This document shows positions 1 through 8,480 of a stretch of 64,000 nt of DNA, piece after piece. The notes under the pieces are model-generated. The model saw only the letters and a list, made by a program, of their open reading frames with translations. It was not told the DNA's origin and did not search any database. Made by a program: the position numbers and the translations under genes. The stretch is from Phenylobacterium sp. (GTDB taxonomy: Bacteria > Pseudomonadota > Alphaproteobacteria > Caulobacterales > Caulobacteraceae), in contig NZ_JACESE010000005.1 of the NCBI RefSeq assembly GCF_013911965.1, positions 124,001-188,000 on the forward strand. Direction: 5' to 3'. Position 1 is the first letter of the stretch; every line of letters begins with the position of its first letter.

Positions 1-368
1 AGGGCCGCAAGGTGGCGATGGCGGGAGATGGCGTGAACGATGCGCCGGCGCTGGCGGCGGCCGAAGTTGGGATCGCCATGGGCGCGGGGTCCGACGTGGC
101 CATTGAGAGCGCGGGCGTGACCCTCCTGAAGGGCGATCTGCAGGGGATCGTCAAGGCGCGGCGGCTGTCCCGCGCCGTGATGCGGAATATCCGCCAGAAC
201 CTCTTCTTCGCCTTCGTCTATAATGCGGCCGGCGTGCCGGTAGCGGCCGGCGTCCTCTACCCGGTGTTTGGCTGGCTGCTCTCGCCGGCGATCGCGGCGG
301 CGGCCATGGCGCTGTCCAGCGTCAGCGTGGTGACCAACGCCTTGCGGCTACGAAGCGTAAAGCTCTAG
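1..368 (+). CDS. P1B-type heavy-metal ATPase, C-terminal fragment (cut by window edge)
   Basis: Reading frame is open from the first base and ends at TAG 366-368; the 5' part lies outside the window. The visible ~121 residues start inside the ATP-binding P-domain signature ([10 protein letters not shown]) and continue through the last two membrane helices ([11 protein letters not shown], then [17 protein letters not shown]), the standard end of Cu(I)/heavy-metal exporting P-type ATPases. It closely resembles the C-terminus of the copper ATPase at 44272-46755. The metal-selectivity motif in TM6 is not visible, so the substrate cannot be read here; copper is likely from context. Its stop overlaps the end of the convergent lipoprotein gene by 4 bases. 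Confidence 0.9.
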   Translation, partial: GRKVAMAGDGVNDAPALAAAEVGIAMGAGSDVAIESAGVTLLKGDLQGIVKARRLSRAVMRNIRQNLFFAFVYNAAGVPVAAGVLYPVFGWLLSPAIAAAAMALSSVSVVTNALRLRSVKL

Positions 369-628
369 CGCGGACGGGTCCCGTCCGCCGGCGGCGCCGG
401 GTGCAAATCGGGTTCGTCCGGCGACATGATGTCGGTTTGCGACGGGTCCTTCCCGAAGGCGGACTGGTCGTGGGGTTCCCCCATTTCGTCCGCCGCGGCG
501 GCAGGCGCGACCTCGCCAGACTGCGGGCCGCCGGGCTCTGCGGAGCAGCTCGTCAGGATGAGGAGCACGGCGGCGGCGAGCCCTTTCGTCGATGTGAGAT
601 GAGCCTGCGCGCTGGCCAGCCATCGCAT
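365..628 (-). CDS. Small predicted lipoprotein
   Basis: 87 residues beginning MRWLASAQ, with a hydrophobic segment ([13 protein letters not shown]) ending in a lipobox-like LTSC at about residues 25-28, so a lipidated periplasmic protein is predicted. The mature part is short, acidic, rich in Pro/Asp/Glu and probably unstructured. The start ATG at 628 has a GAGGG ribosome site about 7 bases upstream. It lies 13 bases after the SRPBCC gene, so it is probably the last gene of the leftward MBL-phosphorylase-prs operon. No family recognised. Confidence 0.6.
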   Translation of the reverse strand: MRWLASAQAHLTSTKGLAAAVLLILTSCSAEPGGPQSGEVAPAAAADEMGEPHDQSAFGKDPSQTDIMSPDEPDLHPAPPADGTRPR

Positions 629-641
629 ACGTGAGCCCTCG

Positions 642-1211
642 CTACGCCGACTGTCGTTCGGTCGACGCGAAATGCTGGACGGCGTCGATCACCATCCGAC
701 GCACGCACCAGCGCGCGTAAAGCCCCGCAAGGGCTGGAAGCCACCTCGCCCACCCCCGGCTCGGCAGGGCGTAGTCGATCCAGACGGACAGGCGCGAACC
801 GGCCCCCTCTTCGGTGATGGCGAAGCCCATCTCGTATCCGCCGATGACCAGGAGCCTCGGCTCCCCCGTTGTGCGCCAGACCTTACGGTGCGGCGGGTCG
901 CGGACCGTGACCACCTCGTCGACAAAGAGCGACAAGCCAAACGCCGCGCCGCCCATGCGGATGTGCGAGCCCACCGCCTGGCCACGCCCCGCGTCGAACT
1001 CGTAGGTCATACGACCGCCGCCCATCATCACGGACGGTCGGCCCATGTGCTCGGCCAACCGGGTCTGGTCGTCCAGGCGGTCGAACACGGCCCGCGGCCG
1101 CGCGGGCGTCCGAGCGGTCGCCTCGCGGCGATGGCGGAACGCACCGACCTGGGGCCGGGCGCCGCCACCGGCGCCGGTCGGCGATGGTCCGACGGACTTG
1201 GCTCTCGGCAT
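642..1211 (-). CDS. SRPBCC (START-like ligand-binding) family protein
   Basis: 189 residues from the ATG at 1211, chosen over an ATG 12 bases upstream because GGAGG lies directly before it. After a basic, low-complexity N-terminus of about 40 residues comes a START/Bet v1-like helix-grip domain: a helix with FDRLDD...LAEHM, strands including MTYEFDAGRGQAVGSHIRM, a VWRTTGEPRLLVIGGYEMGF segment, and a C-terminal helix (WCVRRMVIDAVQHF). Such proteins bind hydrophobic ligands or act as coenzyme Q/polyketide-cyclase-like factors; no specific ligand can be read. It sits 67 bases downstream of the mgtC-like gene, in the same orientation. Confidence 0.75.
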   Translation of the reverse strand: MPRAKSVGPSPTGAGGGARPQVGAFRHRREATARTPARPRAVFDRLDDQTRLAEHMGRPSVMMGGGRMTYEFDAGRGQAVGSHIRMGGAAFGLSLFVDEVVTVRDPPHRKVWRTTGEPRLLVIGGYEMGFAITEEGAGSRLSVWIDYALPSRGWARWLPALAGLYARWCVRRMVIDAVQHFASTERQSA

Positions 1212-1278
1212 GGCGACCTCCAATCGATCGTAGCGTGACGCCGCCCGGAGAGGCGCAGGCGTGACCGCGCCAGTGCGC

Positions 1279-1731
1279 TCAGCAGCGCGGGGCTTTGTCC
1301 TTCGTTTCCTCCGCCGCCGGGGTCTTGGCGGCGAACGGCTCCGGCGCCATCAAGAGGATAAAGGTCAGTCCAGCGCCCAGCGCCATGAGCAGCCACTCCC
1401 CGAGGCCGGCGGCGAAGCCCGCGAGCGCGGATACCCAGACCGCTGCGGCGGTCGTCACGCCGTGGATCGAGCGGCCGCAGGCCGGGTGCATGATCACGCC
1501 GGCGCCGACGAATCCGACCCCCATCAGCACCCCTTGGAGCACGGTGCTGATGACCCGCGCGTCGTCGCTGTGGAGCCGCATGGCGATGACGCCGGCCATG
1601 GCGCCGGCTGTGGCGATCAACGCGAAAGTGCGCGCGCCGACGAAGCGGATCCGCCGGGACCGCTCGAGCCCGATCAGAAAGCCCACGGCCGCGGCGGCGA
1701 CGACCCGAAGGACCAGGTCGAGATCAGACAT
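1279..1731 (-). CDS. MgtC/SapB family membrane protein
   Basis: 150 residues with four to five predicted membrane helices. The N-terminal VVAAAAVGFLIGLERSRR and the following GARTFALIATAGA are the MgtC/SapB signature (G-L-E-R followed by GxRT). The segment VGFVGAGVIMHP is also typical of the family. MgtC proteins are linked to survival in low Mg2+ and to modulation of membrane ATPase activity. It overlaps the end of prs by 8 bases, so the two are translationally coupled. The short charged C-terminus (KTPAAEETKDKAPRC) is not part of the conserved domain. Confidence 0.88.
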   Translation of the reverse strand: MSDLDLVLRVVAAAAVGFLIGLERSRRIRFVGARTFALIATAGAMAGVIAMRLHSDDARVISTVLQGVLMGVGFVGAGVIMHPACGRSIHGVTTAAAVWVSALAGFAAGLGEWLLMALGAGLTFILLMAPEPFAAKTPAAEETKDKAPRC

Positions 1732-2611
1732 CAGCGACTTCCTCGCGCAGGACGGTCGCGATGAGCGGGGCCACGGAGATGGCGTTCGTGGCGTGCAGCA
1801 CTGCGTCGGTGGAGACGACGCGCGCCGAAGCGCCGGCGACCTCGGTCAGGGCGTCGCCCCCGAAGACCGCGTGCACGATGGCGCAGATCGGGGGCGGGAA
1901 CCCCCGCAAGCCGAGCTCGCGGGCCGCCGCCGTCAAGGTACGGCCGGAAGACGCAATGTCGTCGATCAGCACCGGCTGACGGCCGGCGAATGCGGTGAGG
2001 TCGGGAAAGGTGATCCTGACGTCGCGATCGCCGAACCGCTCTTTGCGCAACACGACCACCGGGGCGTCAGCGGCCGCGGCCACGTCCGAAGCCCATTGCT
2101 CACTCTCGCTGTCCGGTCCGATCACCAGGGCATTTGGGGCTTCGGAACGGATCCAGGCGCCGAGCAGGTCGGCCGAATGCAGGGTCACACAGGGGATGGT
2201 GTAGAGGTCGCTGAGGGCTTTGAAGCGATGTAGATGGGGATCGACGGTGATCAGCCGGTCGAAGGCGCCCGAAAGCAGTCGCGCGAACGCGCGTGACGTC
2301 ACCGCCTCCCCCGCCTTGAACGCCTTGTCCTGGCGCATATAGCCGAGGTACGGCGCGACCAGCGTCACCCGATTGGCGCCCTGCTCACGCGCGGCCGCAG
2401 CGACGAACAGGAGCGTCAGGATGACGCTGTCGATGCGCACCAGGCTGCAGACGATGTCGACCTGGCGGCCGGCCGGGTTGTCCAAGATGCGAACGTAGTG
2501 CTCGCCATCGGGGAACTGGCGCGTCTCGAGCCGCCCGAGCTCGGCGCCGGCGGCTTCAGCGAGCTTAGCGGCGAAGGCTTCATGGCCCGGCAGAGCCAGC
2601 ATGAGACGCAT
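1724..2611 (-). CDS. prs: Ribose-phosphate pyrophosphokinase (PRPP synthase)
   Basis: 295 residues. It makes PRPP and AMP from ribose 5-phosphate and ATP. Motifs seen: FPDGEHYVRI near the N-terminus, VDPHLHR at the metal/ATP site, IGPDSESEQW, and the PRPP-binding loop VLIDDIASSGRT. It is slightly shorter than classical Prs (about 310-315) and diverged, as expected for an accessory paralogue rather than the housekeeping enzyme. The start is only one base after the phosphorylase stop and its own end overlaps the mgtC-like gene. Being paired with a nucleoside-phosphate phosphorylase points to ribose salvage from nucleotides. Confidence 0.92.
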   Translation of the reverse strand: MRLMLALPGHEAFAAKLAEAAGAELGRLETRQFPDGEHYVRILDNPAGRQVDIVCSLVRIDSVILTLLFVAAAAREQGANRVTLVAPYLGYMRQDKAFKAGEAVTSRAFARLLSGAFDRLITVDPHLHRFKALSDLYTIPCVTLHSADLLGAWIRSEAPNALVIGPDSESEQWASDVAAAADAPVVVLRKERFGDRDVRITFPDLTAFAGRQPVLIDDIASSGRTLTAAARELGLRGFPPPICAIVHAVFGGDALTEVAGASARVVSTDAVLHATNAISVAPLIATVLREEVADV

Positions 2612-2612
2612 G

Positions 2613-4136
2613 TCAGGCCTCCAATTGCACGATGTCGGGGTTCGCCGCGGCGAATTCGAGCGCGTAGGCCAGCTCGCCTTCGGCCTCGGCGTGCACGGTC
2701 ATGAGCATTTGTCCCTGGGCGACGTCGTCGCCCAGTCGCGCGTGCAGCATGACCCCTGCCGACTTGGCGTCCGGGGCGCCCGCGAGCTTGGCCAGCCTGG
2801 CTAGGGTCCGGTTGTTGATGCTTGTCAGCCGCCCTGCGCGGGATGCCAAAACCGGGTGCGTCAAGGCGGCCTTCGGCGGCTGCCGCAGCCCGCCTTGAGC
2901 CTCGCAAATGGCCTGAAACTTCGCCCACGCCCGTCCGTCTGCAAGAGTGGTCTCGGCCAGCGCCAACCCTTTTCCGGCGGCGGTTCGGCCGGCGAGTTCG
3001 AGCGCGGCGCCGGCCAGCATGCAGGCGCGCCGCCGCAGGTCCTGCGGAGCCTGGGGATCGTTCTTCAGCACGGCCAGAACGTCGTGCGCTTCCAGCGCAG
3101 GACCGATCCCGCGCCCGACCGGCTGCACGCCGTCGGTCATGACACACCGCAGCTCCACGCCGAACACGCGCCCGACCTCGGTCAGCTCCGCGGCGAGTTC
3201 GGCCGCCGCGTCGTCGGTCCTGACCTTGGCCGTCGCGCCCACCGGTATATCGATCACGATGTGGGTCGATCCGGCGGCGATCTTCTTCGACAGCACCGAG
3301 GCGATCAGTTGGCCTCGCGTGTCGATGTCCAGCACCCGCTCCACCCGGATCAGGATGTCGTCGGCGGGGCTGAGGCTGACCGAGCCGCCCCACACCAGGC
3401 AGGCGCCCTCGCGGTCCACCACGCGCCGCATGGCCGCGACGTCCAGGTCGACGGGGGCGAGCGTCTCCATGGTGTCAGCCGTTCCGGCGGGACTGGTGAT
3501 CGCGCGCGACGATGTCTTCGGCATCAGCAGACCGTGCGACGCGACGATGGCCACGACGATCGGGGTGGTGCGATTGCCGGGAAGCCCGCCGACCGAGTGC
3601 TTGTCGATGACAATCGGCGATGGCCAGGTCAGCCGCTCGCCGACCTCGATCATCGCGCGCGTGAGGCCGACCGTCTCCTCAAGGTCCAGAGGGAGCGCCG
3701 AGCAGGCGGTGAGGAAAGCGGAAAGGTGAACGTCCGTGTAGCGTGCGGCGGCGACGTCCCGGACGATCGACTGGAGCGCCGCCGGATCGAGCCGCTGTCC
3801 GTAGATCCGACGCCGGACCGCCGAGAGGGAGCCGAGGGGCGGCGGATGGCGCACGGTGAGCTCCGCCCCCTCGGCGATGCCCAGCCGCGCCCAGGCGGCT
3901 TCCGACAGGCCCGCTTCCCCATGGCCAAGAAGGCCGTCGGACACCTGGTAGAGAAGCGCGAGCACCTCGCGCCCATTCGCCATTAGCAACACCTGCGAGC
4001 GCGGGCCGAGACCCTCGGAGCGGCAGACGTGGCAGTCCGAACGCATGAGAACGACGGCGTCGTCCTGGGTGAACAGTCCCAGCCGCCGAGCCTTCAGGGT
4101 CGGTGTGGGAGAACGGGGTTGCGCCTCCACAGTCAC
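2613..4136 (-). CDS. AMP phosphorylase / thymidine phosphorylase family enzyme
   Basis: The start is placed at GTG 4136, which overlaps the upstream MBL stop as GTGA, giving 507 residues. A longer frame begins at 4181 but would run into the upstream gene. The N-terminal ~80 residues form the extra domain of archaeal-type AMP phosphorylases; then comes the thymidine phosphorylase core with the phosphate/ribose-binding KHSVGG at about residues 179-184 and the SSRAITSPAGTADTME loop. The family cleaves (d)nucleosides or NMPs with phosphate to base plus ribose (bis)phosphate. The length (~500 versus ~440 for classical DeoA) and the coupling to PRPP synthase favour an AMP/NMP phosphorylase, but substrate is inferred. 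Confidence 0.87.
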   Translation of the reverse strand: MTVEAQPRSPTPTLKARRLGLFTQDDAVVLMRSDCHVCRSEGLGPRSQVLLMANGREVLALLYQVSDGLLGHGEAGLSEAAWARLGIAEGAELTVRHPPPLGSLSAVRRRIYGQRLDPAALQSIVRDVAAARYTDVHLSAFLTACSALPLDLEETVGLTRAMIEVGERLTWPSPIVIDKHSVGGLPGNRTTPIVVAIVASHGLLMPKTSSRAITSPAGTADTMETLAPVDLDVAAMRRVVDREGACLVWGGSVSLSPADDILIRVERVLDIDTRGQLIASVLSKKIAAGSTHIVIDIPVGATAKVRTDDAAAELAAELTEVGRVFGVELRCVMTDGVQPVGRGIGPALEAHDVLAVLKNDPQAPQDLRRRACMLAGAALELAGRTAAGKGLALAETTLADGRAWAKFQAICEAQGGLRQPPKAALTHPVLASRAGRLTSINNRTLARLAKLAGAPDAKSAGVMLHARLGDDVAQGQMLMTVHAEAEGELAYALEFAAANPDIVQLEA

Positions 4137-5500
4137 GACAGGCCGTAGGCTTCGTCCTGAGCGGAGATCGTGCAATCCCACCCCAGGTCCGCCTCGATGC
4201 GCGCCTTCAGTCCGACTGGGCCGTCATCCTCCCCGTGGACGATGAACGTCCGGGCCGGCGGGCGCTTGAAGCCGGCCAGCCACCGCATGATCTCGTCCAC
4301 GTCCGCGTGGGCCGAGAGCATCGGGAGGTTCGCCACCTCGGCTCGAATGGGGATCCACTGCCCGTGGACCTTCACTTCGCGGGCGCCCCCGAGTAGCGCC
4401 TGCCCGCGGGTTCCGGCCGCTTGATAGCCTGAGAAGAGCACGGTGTTGCGGGCGTCGGGGCCGTACGCCTTCAGATGGTGCAGCACGCGCCCGCCGGTCG
4501 CCATGCCGCTGGCCGATATGATCACCTTGGGCATGCTGTTGTGGCTTAGAGCCTTCGACTCCTCGACGTCGCGCGTATAGGTCGCGACCTCGCAAGATGC
4601 CCGGCAGACATCCTCGCTCAGCTTGTGATCGGCCCCATGGCGACACAGAAGATCGGTCGCATCAGTCGCCATGGGACTGTCGAGATAGATGGGCGTCAAC
4701 GGCAGCGCCCCATCCTGCTTGAGTTTCGATAGCAGGTAGAGCAGCTCCTGGGCGCGCCCGACGGCGAACGCCGGAATCACGACAGTGCCGCCCCGCGCGG
4801 TCGTGCGCTCGATCACCTGCAGCAGCGCTTGCGCTGGCGCCACCGGATCGTGGCGACGGTCTCCATAGGTGGACTCCACGATCAGGTAGTCGGCGTGCGG
4901 CACGGGCTCGGGATCGGGCGTGATCGGATCGTCGTAGCGGCCGAGGTCCCCCGAGAAGACGACGGTCTTCCCGCCCCATCGAATCTCGACGGTTGCGGCG
5001 CCCAGGATGTGGCCCGCGTAGCGGAACGTGGCCGTGGCGCCATGTCCAAGGTCCACCGGTTTGCCGAAGGCGACGGGCCGGAGCTGGCCAATGGCGCGTT
5101 CGGCGTCATGCTTGCCGTACAGCGGGAGCGCGGGCTTGTGCTTGGAAAAGCCATGCCGGTTCGCGAACTCGGCGTCGCTTTCCTGGATCTTGGCGCTGTC
5201 CAGCAGCAGGAGTTCCGCCAGATCGGCCGTTGCCGCCGAGCAGTAGATTGGGCCTCGGAAGCCCTCTCGCACCAGCCGTGGCAGGTAGCCGGAGTGATCG
5301 AGGTGCGCATGGGTCAACACCACGGCGTCGATGGAGGCCGCCTCGCGGGACAGCGGCTCCCAGTTCTTGAGGCGCAGGGCCTTCAGACCCTGGAACAGCC
5401 CGCAGTCCACGAGCAGGCTTCGCCCCCCAAGCTCAAGCAGGTGCTTCGAGCCCGTCACCGTTCCCGCGCCGCCTAGCGACGTCAGCGTCAATTTGGCCAT
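4133..5500 (-). CDS. MBL-fold beta-CASP RNA-specificity hydrolase (exonuclease-like)
   Basis: 455 residues from the ATG at 5500 (MAKLTLTSLGG); GGAGGG precedes it. The open frame extends further upstream, but that part is basic low-complexity sequence. Metallo-beta-lactamase motif 2, THAHLDHSG, is at about residues 63-71; later motifs are the SGDLGRYDDPI aspartate, the ESTYGDR beta-CASP entry, SAHAD and the terminal VHGE histidine. This is the YSH1/CPSF-like family of RNA endo/exonucleases. It is the first gene of a tightly coupled operon with a nucleotide phosphorylase and PRPP synthase, suggesting turnover of RNA to NMPs. A candidate FNR-like half-perfect site lies at 5549-5562. Confidence 0.9.
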   Translation of the reverse strand: MAKLTLTSLGGAGTVTGSKHLLELGGRSLLVDCGLFQGLKALRLKNWEPLSREAASIDAVVLTHAHLDHSGYLPRLVREGFRGPIYCSAATADLAELLLLDSAKIQESDAEFANRHGFSKHKPALPLYGKHDAERAIGQLRPVAFGKPVDLGHGATATFRYAGHILGAATVEIRWGGKTVVFSGDLGRYDDPITPDPEPVPHADYLIVESTYGDRRHDPVAPAQALLQVIERTTARGGTVVIPAFAVGRAQELLYLLSKLKQDGALPLTPIYLDSPMATDATDLLCRHGADHKLSEDVCRASCEVATYTRDVEESKALSHNSMPKVIISASGMATGGRVLHHLKAYGPDARNTVLFSGYQAAGTRGQALLGGAREVKVHGQWIPIRAEVANLPMLSAHADVDEIMRWLAGFKRPPARTFIVHGEDDGPVGLKARIEADLGWDCTISAQDEAYGLS

Positions 5501-5548
5501 GCGCCCTCCGCTCCCTGCTACAGAATACGCGCCCCGCCGGCCGCGCCC

Positions 5549-5562
5549 TTGCCCCAGATCAA
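5549..5562 (-). promoter_or_regulatory. Weak FNR/FixK-like site upstream of the MBL operon
   Basis: Read on the minus strand the site is TTGATCTGGGGCAA: one perfect half (TTGAT) and a second half GCAA instead of TCAA. It lies about 50 bases upstream of the MBL start in the only gap before that operon. The position suits an activator, but one half-site deviates, so it is a candidate only. Confidence 0.35.
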
Positions 5563-5585
5563 AGCTGCGCCCGCTCTCCGCCCGT

Positions 5586-6860
5586 TCAGGTGACGAAGAC
5601 GGGCGCAAAGCCGCCGCCCGGCGTGCGGAAGTTCGTTGTTTGCCCCTGATAGACTCGCGCCGCGGCGAGGAGCGGCGAGCCGGCGTAGGTGTAGAGACGT
5701 ACGTCAAGCTTGAGCGCCTGGACCTCGCCGTCGATTCTAATGCGCCGCTCGGTCGGTGCGGCCAGTTCCTGGGCGATATAGCCGCCGCGCTGCACCTCCT
5801 CCCAGACCCCGCGGGTCATCTTGTCGCCGCGATAGACCGCCTTGCCGCCGTGGCCGCCGGCCGGCTTGAAGAAGTAGCGTTTGCGAGCCGACCACAGGGC
5901 CTCCGCGGACTCCGGGGTCACCAGGATCGTTCGAGGCACTGCCGAAAGACTGCGCTGCTGGGTGGGCGACAGTCCCCAACCGGCGGGCGCGGCGGGATCG
6001 GACAGCACCGTCAGGTTCCGCTTGTCCGCCAGGAGGGCGTGGTTGCGCGGATTGGGCGTGAGAACGACAGCGCCCGCCACATAGGCGTCACGTAGCGCCC
6101 GGTGTCGCTCGCCATCCAGCGCGAAGTCGACAAGCCGGTTGTAGACCAGATCGATCGCTTCGTCGCCGTGCCGAAGCTGGCCCTGGGCGAAGGACAACTC
6201 TGCAGGATCGACGATCCTGACCTTCAGGCCGCGCCGCTCGAACGCGCGCTGGGCGAGCAGGAACTCAGGGAAGAGGTACTGCTCGGTCGGGCGATCGTCG
6301 ATGATGGCGAGGGTGCGCGGCTGACTGGCGCGACCCTGAGACCGCCACTCTTGCTCGAACATCCGCCACACGGCCGCCTCGAAATTCGCGGCCGGCGTCG
6401 CTTCGATTGCGTCTCGCGCCTCGCGGCAGCACGCACCCTGGGCGCGGGCGAGGAAGGCGTTCAGAAAGGCGCCGCCGGCGTTGGTGTTGACTTCGATCAG
6501 CTTCGGCCCGCTCGCGCCGAGATGGAAGTCGTACCCCGTGAAGACGCCGCGGGGCCCGAAGTCATGCCGCGCGATTTCGGGCGCCCAGGCCATCACCGCC
6601 GCCTGATAGGTGGGGTCGCTGGCCGCCGCCTCGATCGCATCGACGACCGCAAGCATGGCGTCCAGATCCGCGCGCGCGAGGAACACCGGCATTTCGGCGA
6701 AAAGGTGCGGCCGGCCGTCCAGCAGAGCCGCTGCGAGGTCGGCGTCCAGCGCTTCGGCCTGGATCGCCGCAACGAGGCTGGCACGATCCAGCGTGATGCA
6801 GAAGCACTCACGGTTGAGCACGGCGTCGCGGTTTTCAACACCTCGATCGTCGTGGGTCAT
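5586..6860 (-). CDS. ATP-grasp domain protein of unknown substrate
   Basis: 424 residues from the ATG at 6860, preferred over one 27 bases upstream because it is preceded by GGGGAGGGG. The N-terminal half has a PKLIEVNTNAGGAFLNA motif resembling the Mg2+-binding E-x-N of ATP-grasp ligases. The C-terminal half has the ATP-binding lysine loop (YFFKPAGGHGGKAVYRG) and a KLDVRLYTYAG strand. The order of parts suggests a rearranged ATP-grasp fold of the glutathionylspermidine synthase/YheC kind. It should join a carboxylate to an amine or thiol; the substrate is unknown. Two weak regulatory candidates lie upstream: GTAGC-N16-CGTC at 6903-6927 and an imperfect FNR-like TTGAT at 6953. Confidence 0.7.
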   Translation of the reverse strand: MTHDDRGVENRDAVLNRECFCITLDRASLVAAIQAEALDADLAAALLDGRPHLFAEMPVFLARADLDAMLAVVDAIEAAASDPTYQAAVMAWAPEIARHDFGPRGVFTGYDFHLGASGPKLIEVNTNAGGAFLNAFLARAQGACCREARDAIEATPAANFEAAVWRMFEQEWRSQGRASQPRTLAIIDDRPTEQYLFPEFLLAQRAFERRGLKVRIVDPAELSFAQGQLRHGDEAIDLVYNRLVDFALDGERHRALRDAYVAGAVVLTPNPRNHALLADKRNLTVLSDPAAPAGWGLSPTQQRSLSAVPRTILVTPESAEALWSARKRYFFKPAGGHGGKAVYRGDKMTRGVWEEVQRGGYIAQELAAPTERRIRIDGEVQALKLDVRLYTYAGSPLLAAARVYQGQTTNFRTPGGGFAPVFVT

Positions 6861-6902
6861 GCCCCTCCCCTCTAAGCCAGTCGACATCAGCCGGACGAAA
6901 CA

Positions 6903-6927
6903 GACGAGAACCCGGCATCTTCGCTAC
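6903..6927 (-). promoter_or_regulatory. Weak ECF-type promoter candidate
   Basis: The minus strand reads GTAGC, 16 bases, CGTC, about 43 bases upstream of the ATP-grasp start. It differs by one base in the -35 part from the GTAA(C/G/T)-N16-CGTC pattern found before nine other transcription units in this window. Confidence 0.3.
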
Positions 6928-7100
6928 CCGCTCGGCGGGCGCGTCGCCCGCATTGATCGCGATCTTGATTGCGGCGATGGAATTGCCGGCGACCCAGGCG
7001 GGCTCGACAAGTCCCTCGGCCGGAGGCGCAGAGATGGCTGAAACGGTTCATGAGCAACGTCGGGAATCTAGGGCGGTCGCAACGTCGTGATACGTCCGGG

Positions 7101-7796
7101 TCAATGTACCTTTACCATGCCAACGCCCTTGATGTTGTTGAACGAGTCGGTCTGGTGACAGAGGTAACACTGTTCGACCCGAGCCCCCTTCTGGCCTGAG
7201 ATGGGACGGTCCATCATTTCGAAGTGCATCATGTAGTGGCTGGGCGGCGCCTTGTGGCACTGCGCGCAGTCAGTGGACTTGGGACTCGGATGGAGGAAGG
7301 TCTTGATCTCCCAGCTCTCGGTCTGGTGACAGCTGGCGCACTGCTTGCCGAAGAAGCCGCCGTGAGGATCTTGAACCGCATGGCACGTGGCGCACTGCAG
7401 GCTCCCCGAGCCGCCATCGCGCCGCCGTGCGACCGCCTCGAGCACAGCGTGATCCATTTTGGTGGGCCGGACGGCGCGACCCTGGTGCTCGACGTGACAG
7501 CCTTTGCAGTCCCCGATGTTCTGGTGAAACGCGGTCGCGGGTTTCATCAGCAACTCCGGCGCCGGCGCATGGCAGGTGACGCACTTCTCCGCTGTCACAC
7601 CCGCGACTGGCGCATGGCAGCTTTCACACTTGTCGCCCAGGAAGGCGTGGGCCTCGGAAAGGGCCCCCGGCCGCACCGCGCCCGTCCATCCAGGCAAGGC
7701 GTGGCTGCCACCTTGCCAAAGCGTCCACACGACCCCAGCGACGAAGACCATGCCGAATACGCTCAGCGCCGCGTAGATCTGGCCCGGCAGCTTCAT
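7101..7796 (-). CDS. Membrane-anchored heptaheme cytochrome c
   Basis: 231 residues from the ATG at 7796, which overlaps the upstream stop as ATGA. One N-terminal helix (IYAALSVFGMVFVAGVVWTLW, first 20 residues shown as IYAALSVFGMVFVAGVVWTL) acts as signal anchor; the rest is periplasmic. There are seven CxxCH haem-binding motifs in order: CESCH, CVTCH, CKGCH, CATCH, CASCH, CAQCH, CYLCH. The spacing resembles cytochrome c3/c7- and NapC/NrfB-like electron carriers. No catalytic domain is visible, so it probably passes electrons on to a periplasmic acceptor. It is the third gene of a coupled operon with a di-haem cytochrome b and a flavin/iron-sulphur reductase; the operon has a strong ECF-type promoter at 10533-10558. 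Confidence 0.88.
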   Translation of the reverse strand: MKLPGQIYAALSVFGMVFVAGVVWTLWQGGSHALPGWTGAVRPGALSEAHAFLGDKCESCHAPVAGVTAEKCVTCHAPAPELLMKPATAFHQNIGDCKGCHVEHQGRAVRPTKMDHAVLEAVARRRDGGSGSLQCATCHAVQDPHGGFFGKQCASCHQTESWEIKTFLHPSPKSTDCAQCHKAPPSHYMMHFEMMDRPISGQKGARVEQCYLCHQTDSFNNIKGVGMVKVH

Positions 7797-8479
7797 GGGA
7801 GCCACCTCAGTCCATAGTAGACGCCGGACCAGATGTGCAGCGCGAGCAGCGTGTACATGACGATGGCGGCGAGGATGTGGGCGACCACCCACCGGTTCAG
7901 CGCGCGCTTCAAAGTCTCGCGGGCGCCGATGGCGAACTCCAGGTCGGAAATGGCGCCTAGCAGGTGATTGACCTTGAGGCCGGAGGGATCGACCACAACC
8001 TCATCCTTCAGGCCGACGGCGGACAGCGCGAGGCTGTCATAGCGATCCCTCAGCACGGAGAGCTGGCGTTGTTGATCCCGCAAATCCTGGCCAAGCTCGA
8101 CGAGGAAGTAGCGTCCGACAAAGCCGGTGGCGACGACCAGAAGCATCGAGACCATGAGCCCCACCCCCAGGGGACTCACTAGCTTATGACCTGAGTGCAG
8201 GACGCCCAGCACCGCGCCGATCGCCCCGGCATAGACGTGGAAGGTCAGAATCGCGCCAAGGGAGACCCGCCGCGCGCTGAGCAGCGCCTTCACCCGCCCC
8301 TGCCGCTTCACGAGGGCGTACGCCAGTAGGGCGACAAAGAGCACAGCTGCGGCTATGCCCAGGGCCCCGCCGGCCAAGCTCCCGGGAAACCGCGGCGCTG
8401 AATGCAACAGGAAGGCGGGCGCGGTGAGCGCAAGTGCGCTCAGCAGGCCTTCCACAATGACCTTCTCACTTCGCGTCAT
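7793..8479 (-). CDS. Di-haem transmembrane cytochrome b-like protein
   Basis: 228 residues from the ATG at 8479, one base after the upstream stop. About five membrane helices. Two helices each carry a pair of histidines exactly 14 residues apart: HVYAGAIGAVLGVLH around residues 80-95, and HILAAIVMYTLLALH near the C-terminus. This H-x13-H arrangement in two helices is the classic bis-haem ligand pattern of ferric-reductase/NOX and related cytochromes b. A soluble loop of about 70 residues lies between them. I recognise no named family. It fits as the membrane link between the cytoplasmic reductase (8481) and the periplasmic heptaheme cytochrome (7101). Confidence 0.75.
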   Translation of the reverse strand: MTRSEKVIVEGLLSALALTAPAFLLHSAPRFPGSLAGGALGIAAAVLFVALLAYALVKRQGRVKALLSARRVSLGAILTFHVYAGAIGAVLGVLHSGHKLVSPLGVGLMVSMLLVVATGFVGRYFLVELGQDLRDQQRQLSVLRDRYDSLALSAVGLKDEVVVDPSGLKVNHLLGAISDLEFAIGARETLKRALNRWVVAHILAAIVMYTLLALHIWSGVYYGLRWLP

Positions 8480-8480
8480 G

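Noticed and set aside
2856-3986. 376-codon plus-strand frame opposite the phosphorylase gene
   Set aside because: It is antisense to a clearly conserved enzyme, has skewed Arg/Ala/His composition and no motif; a by-product of high GC.
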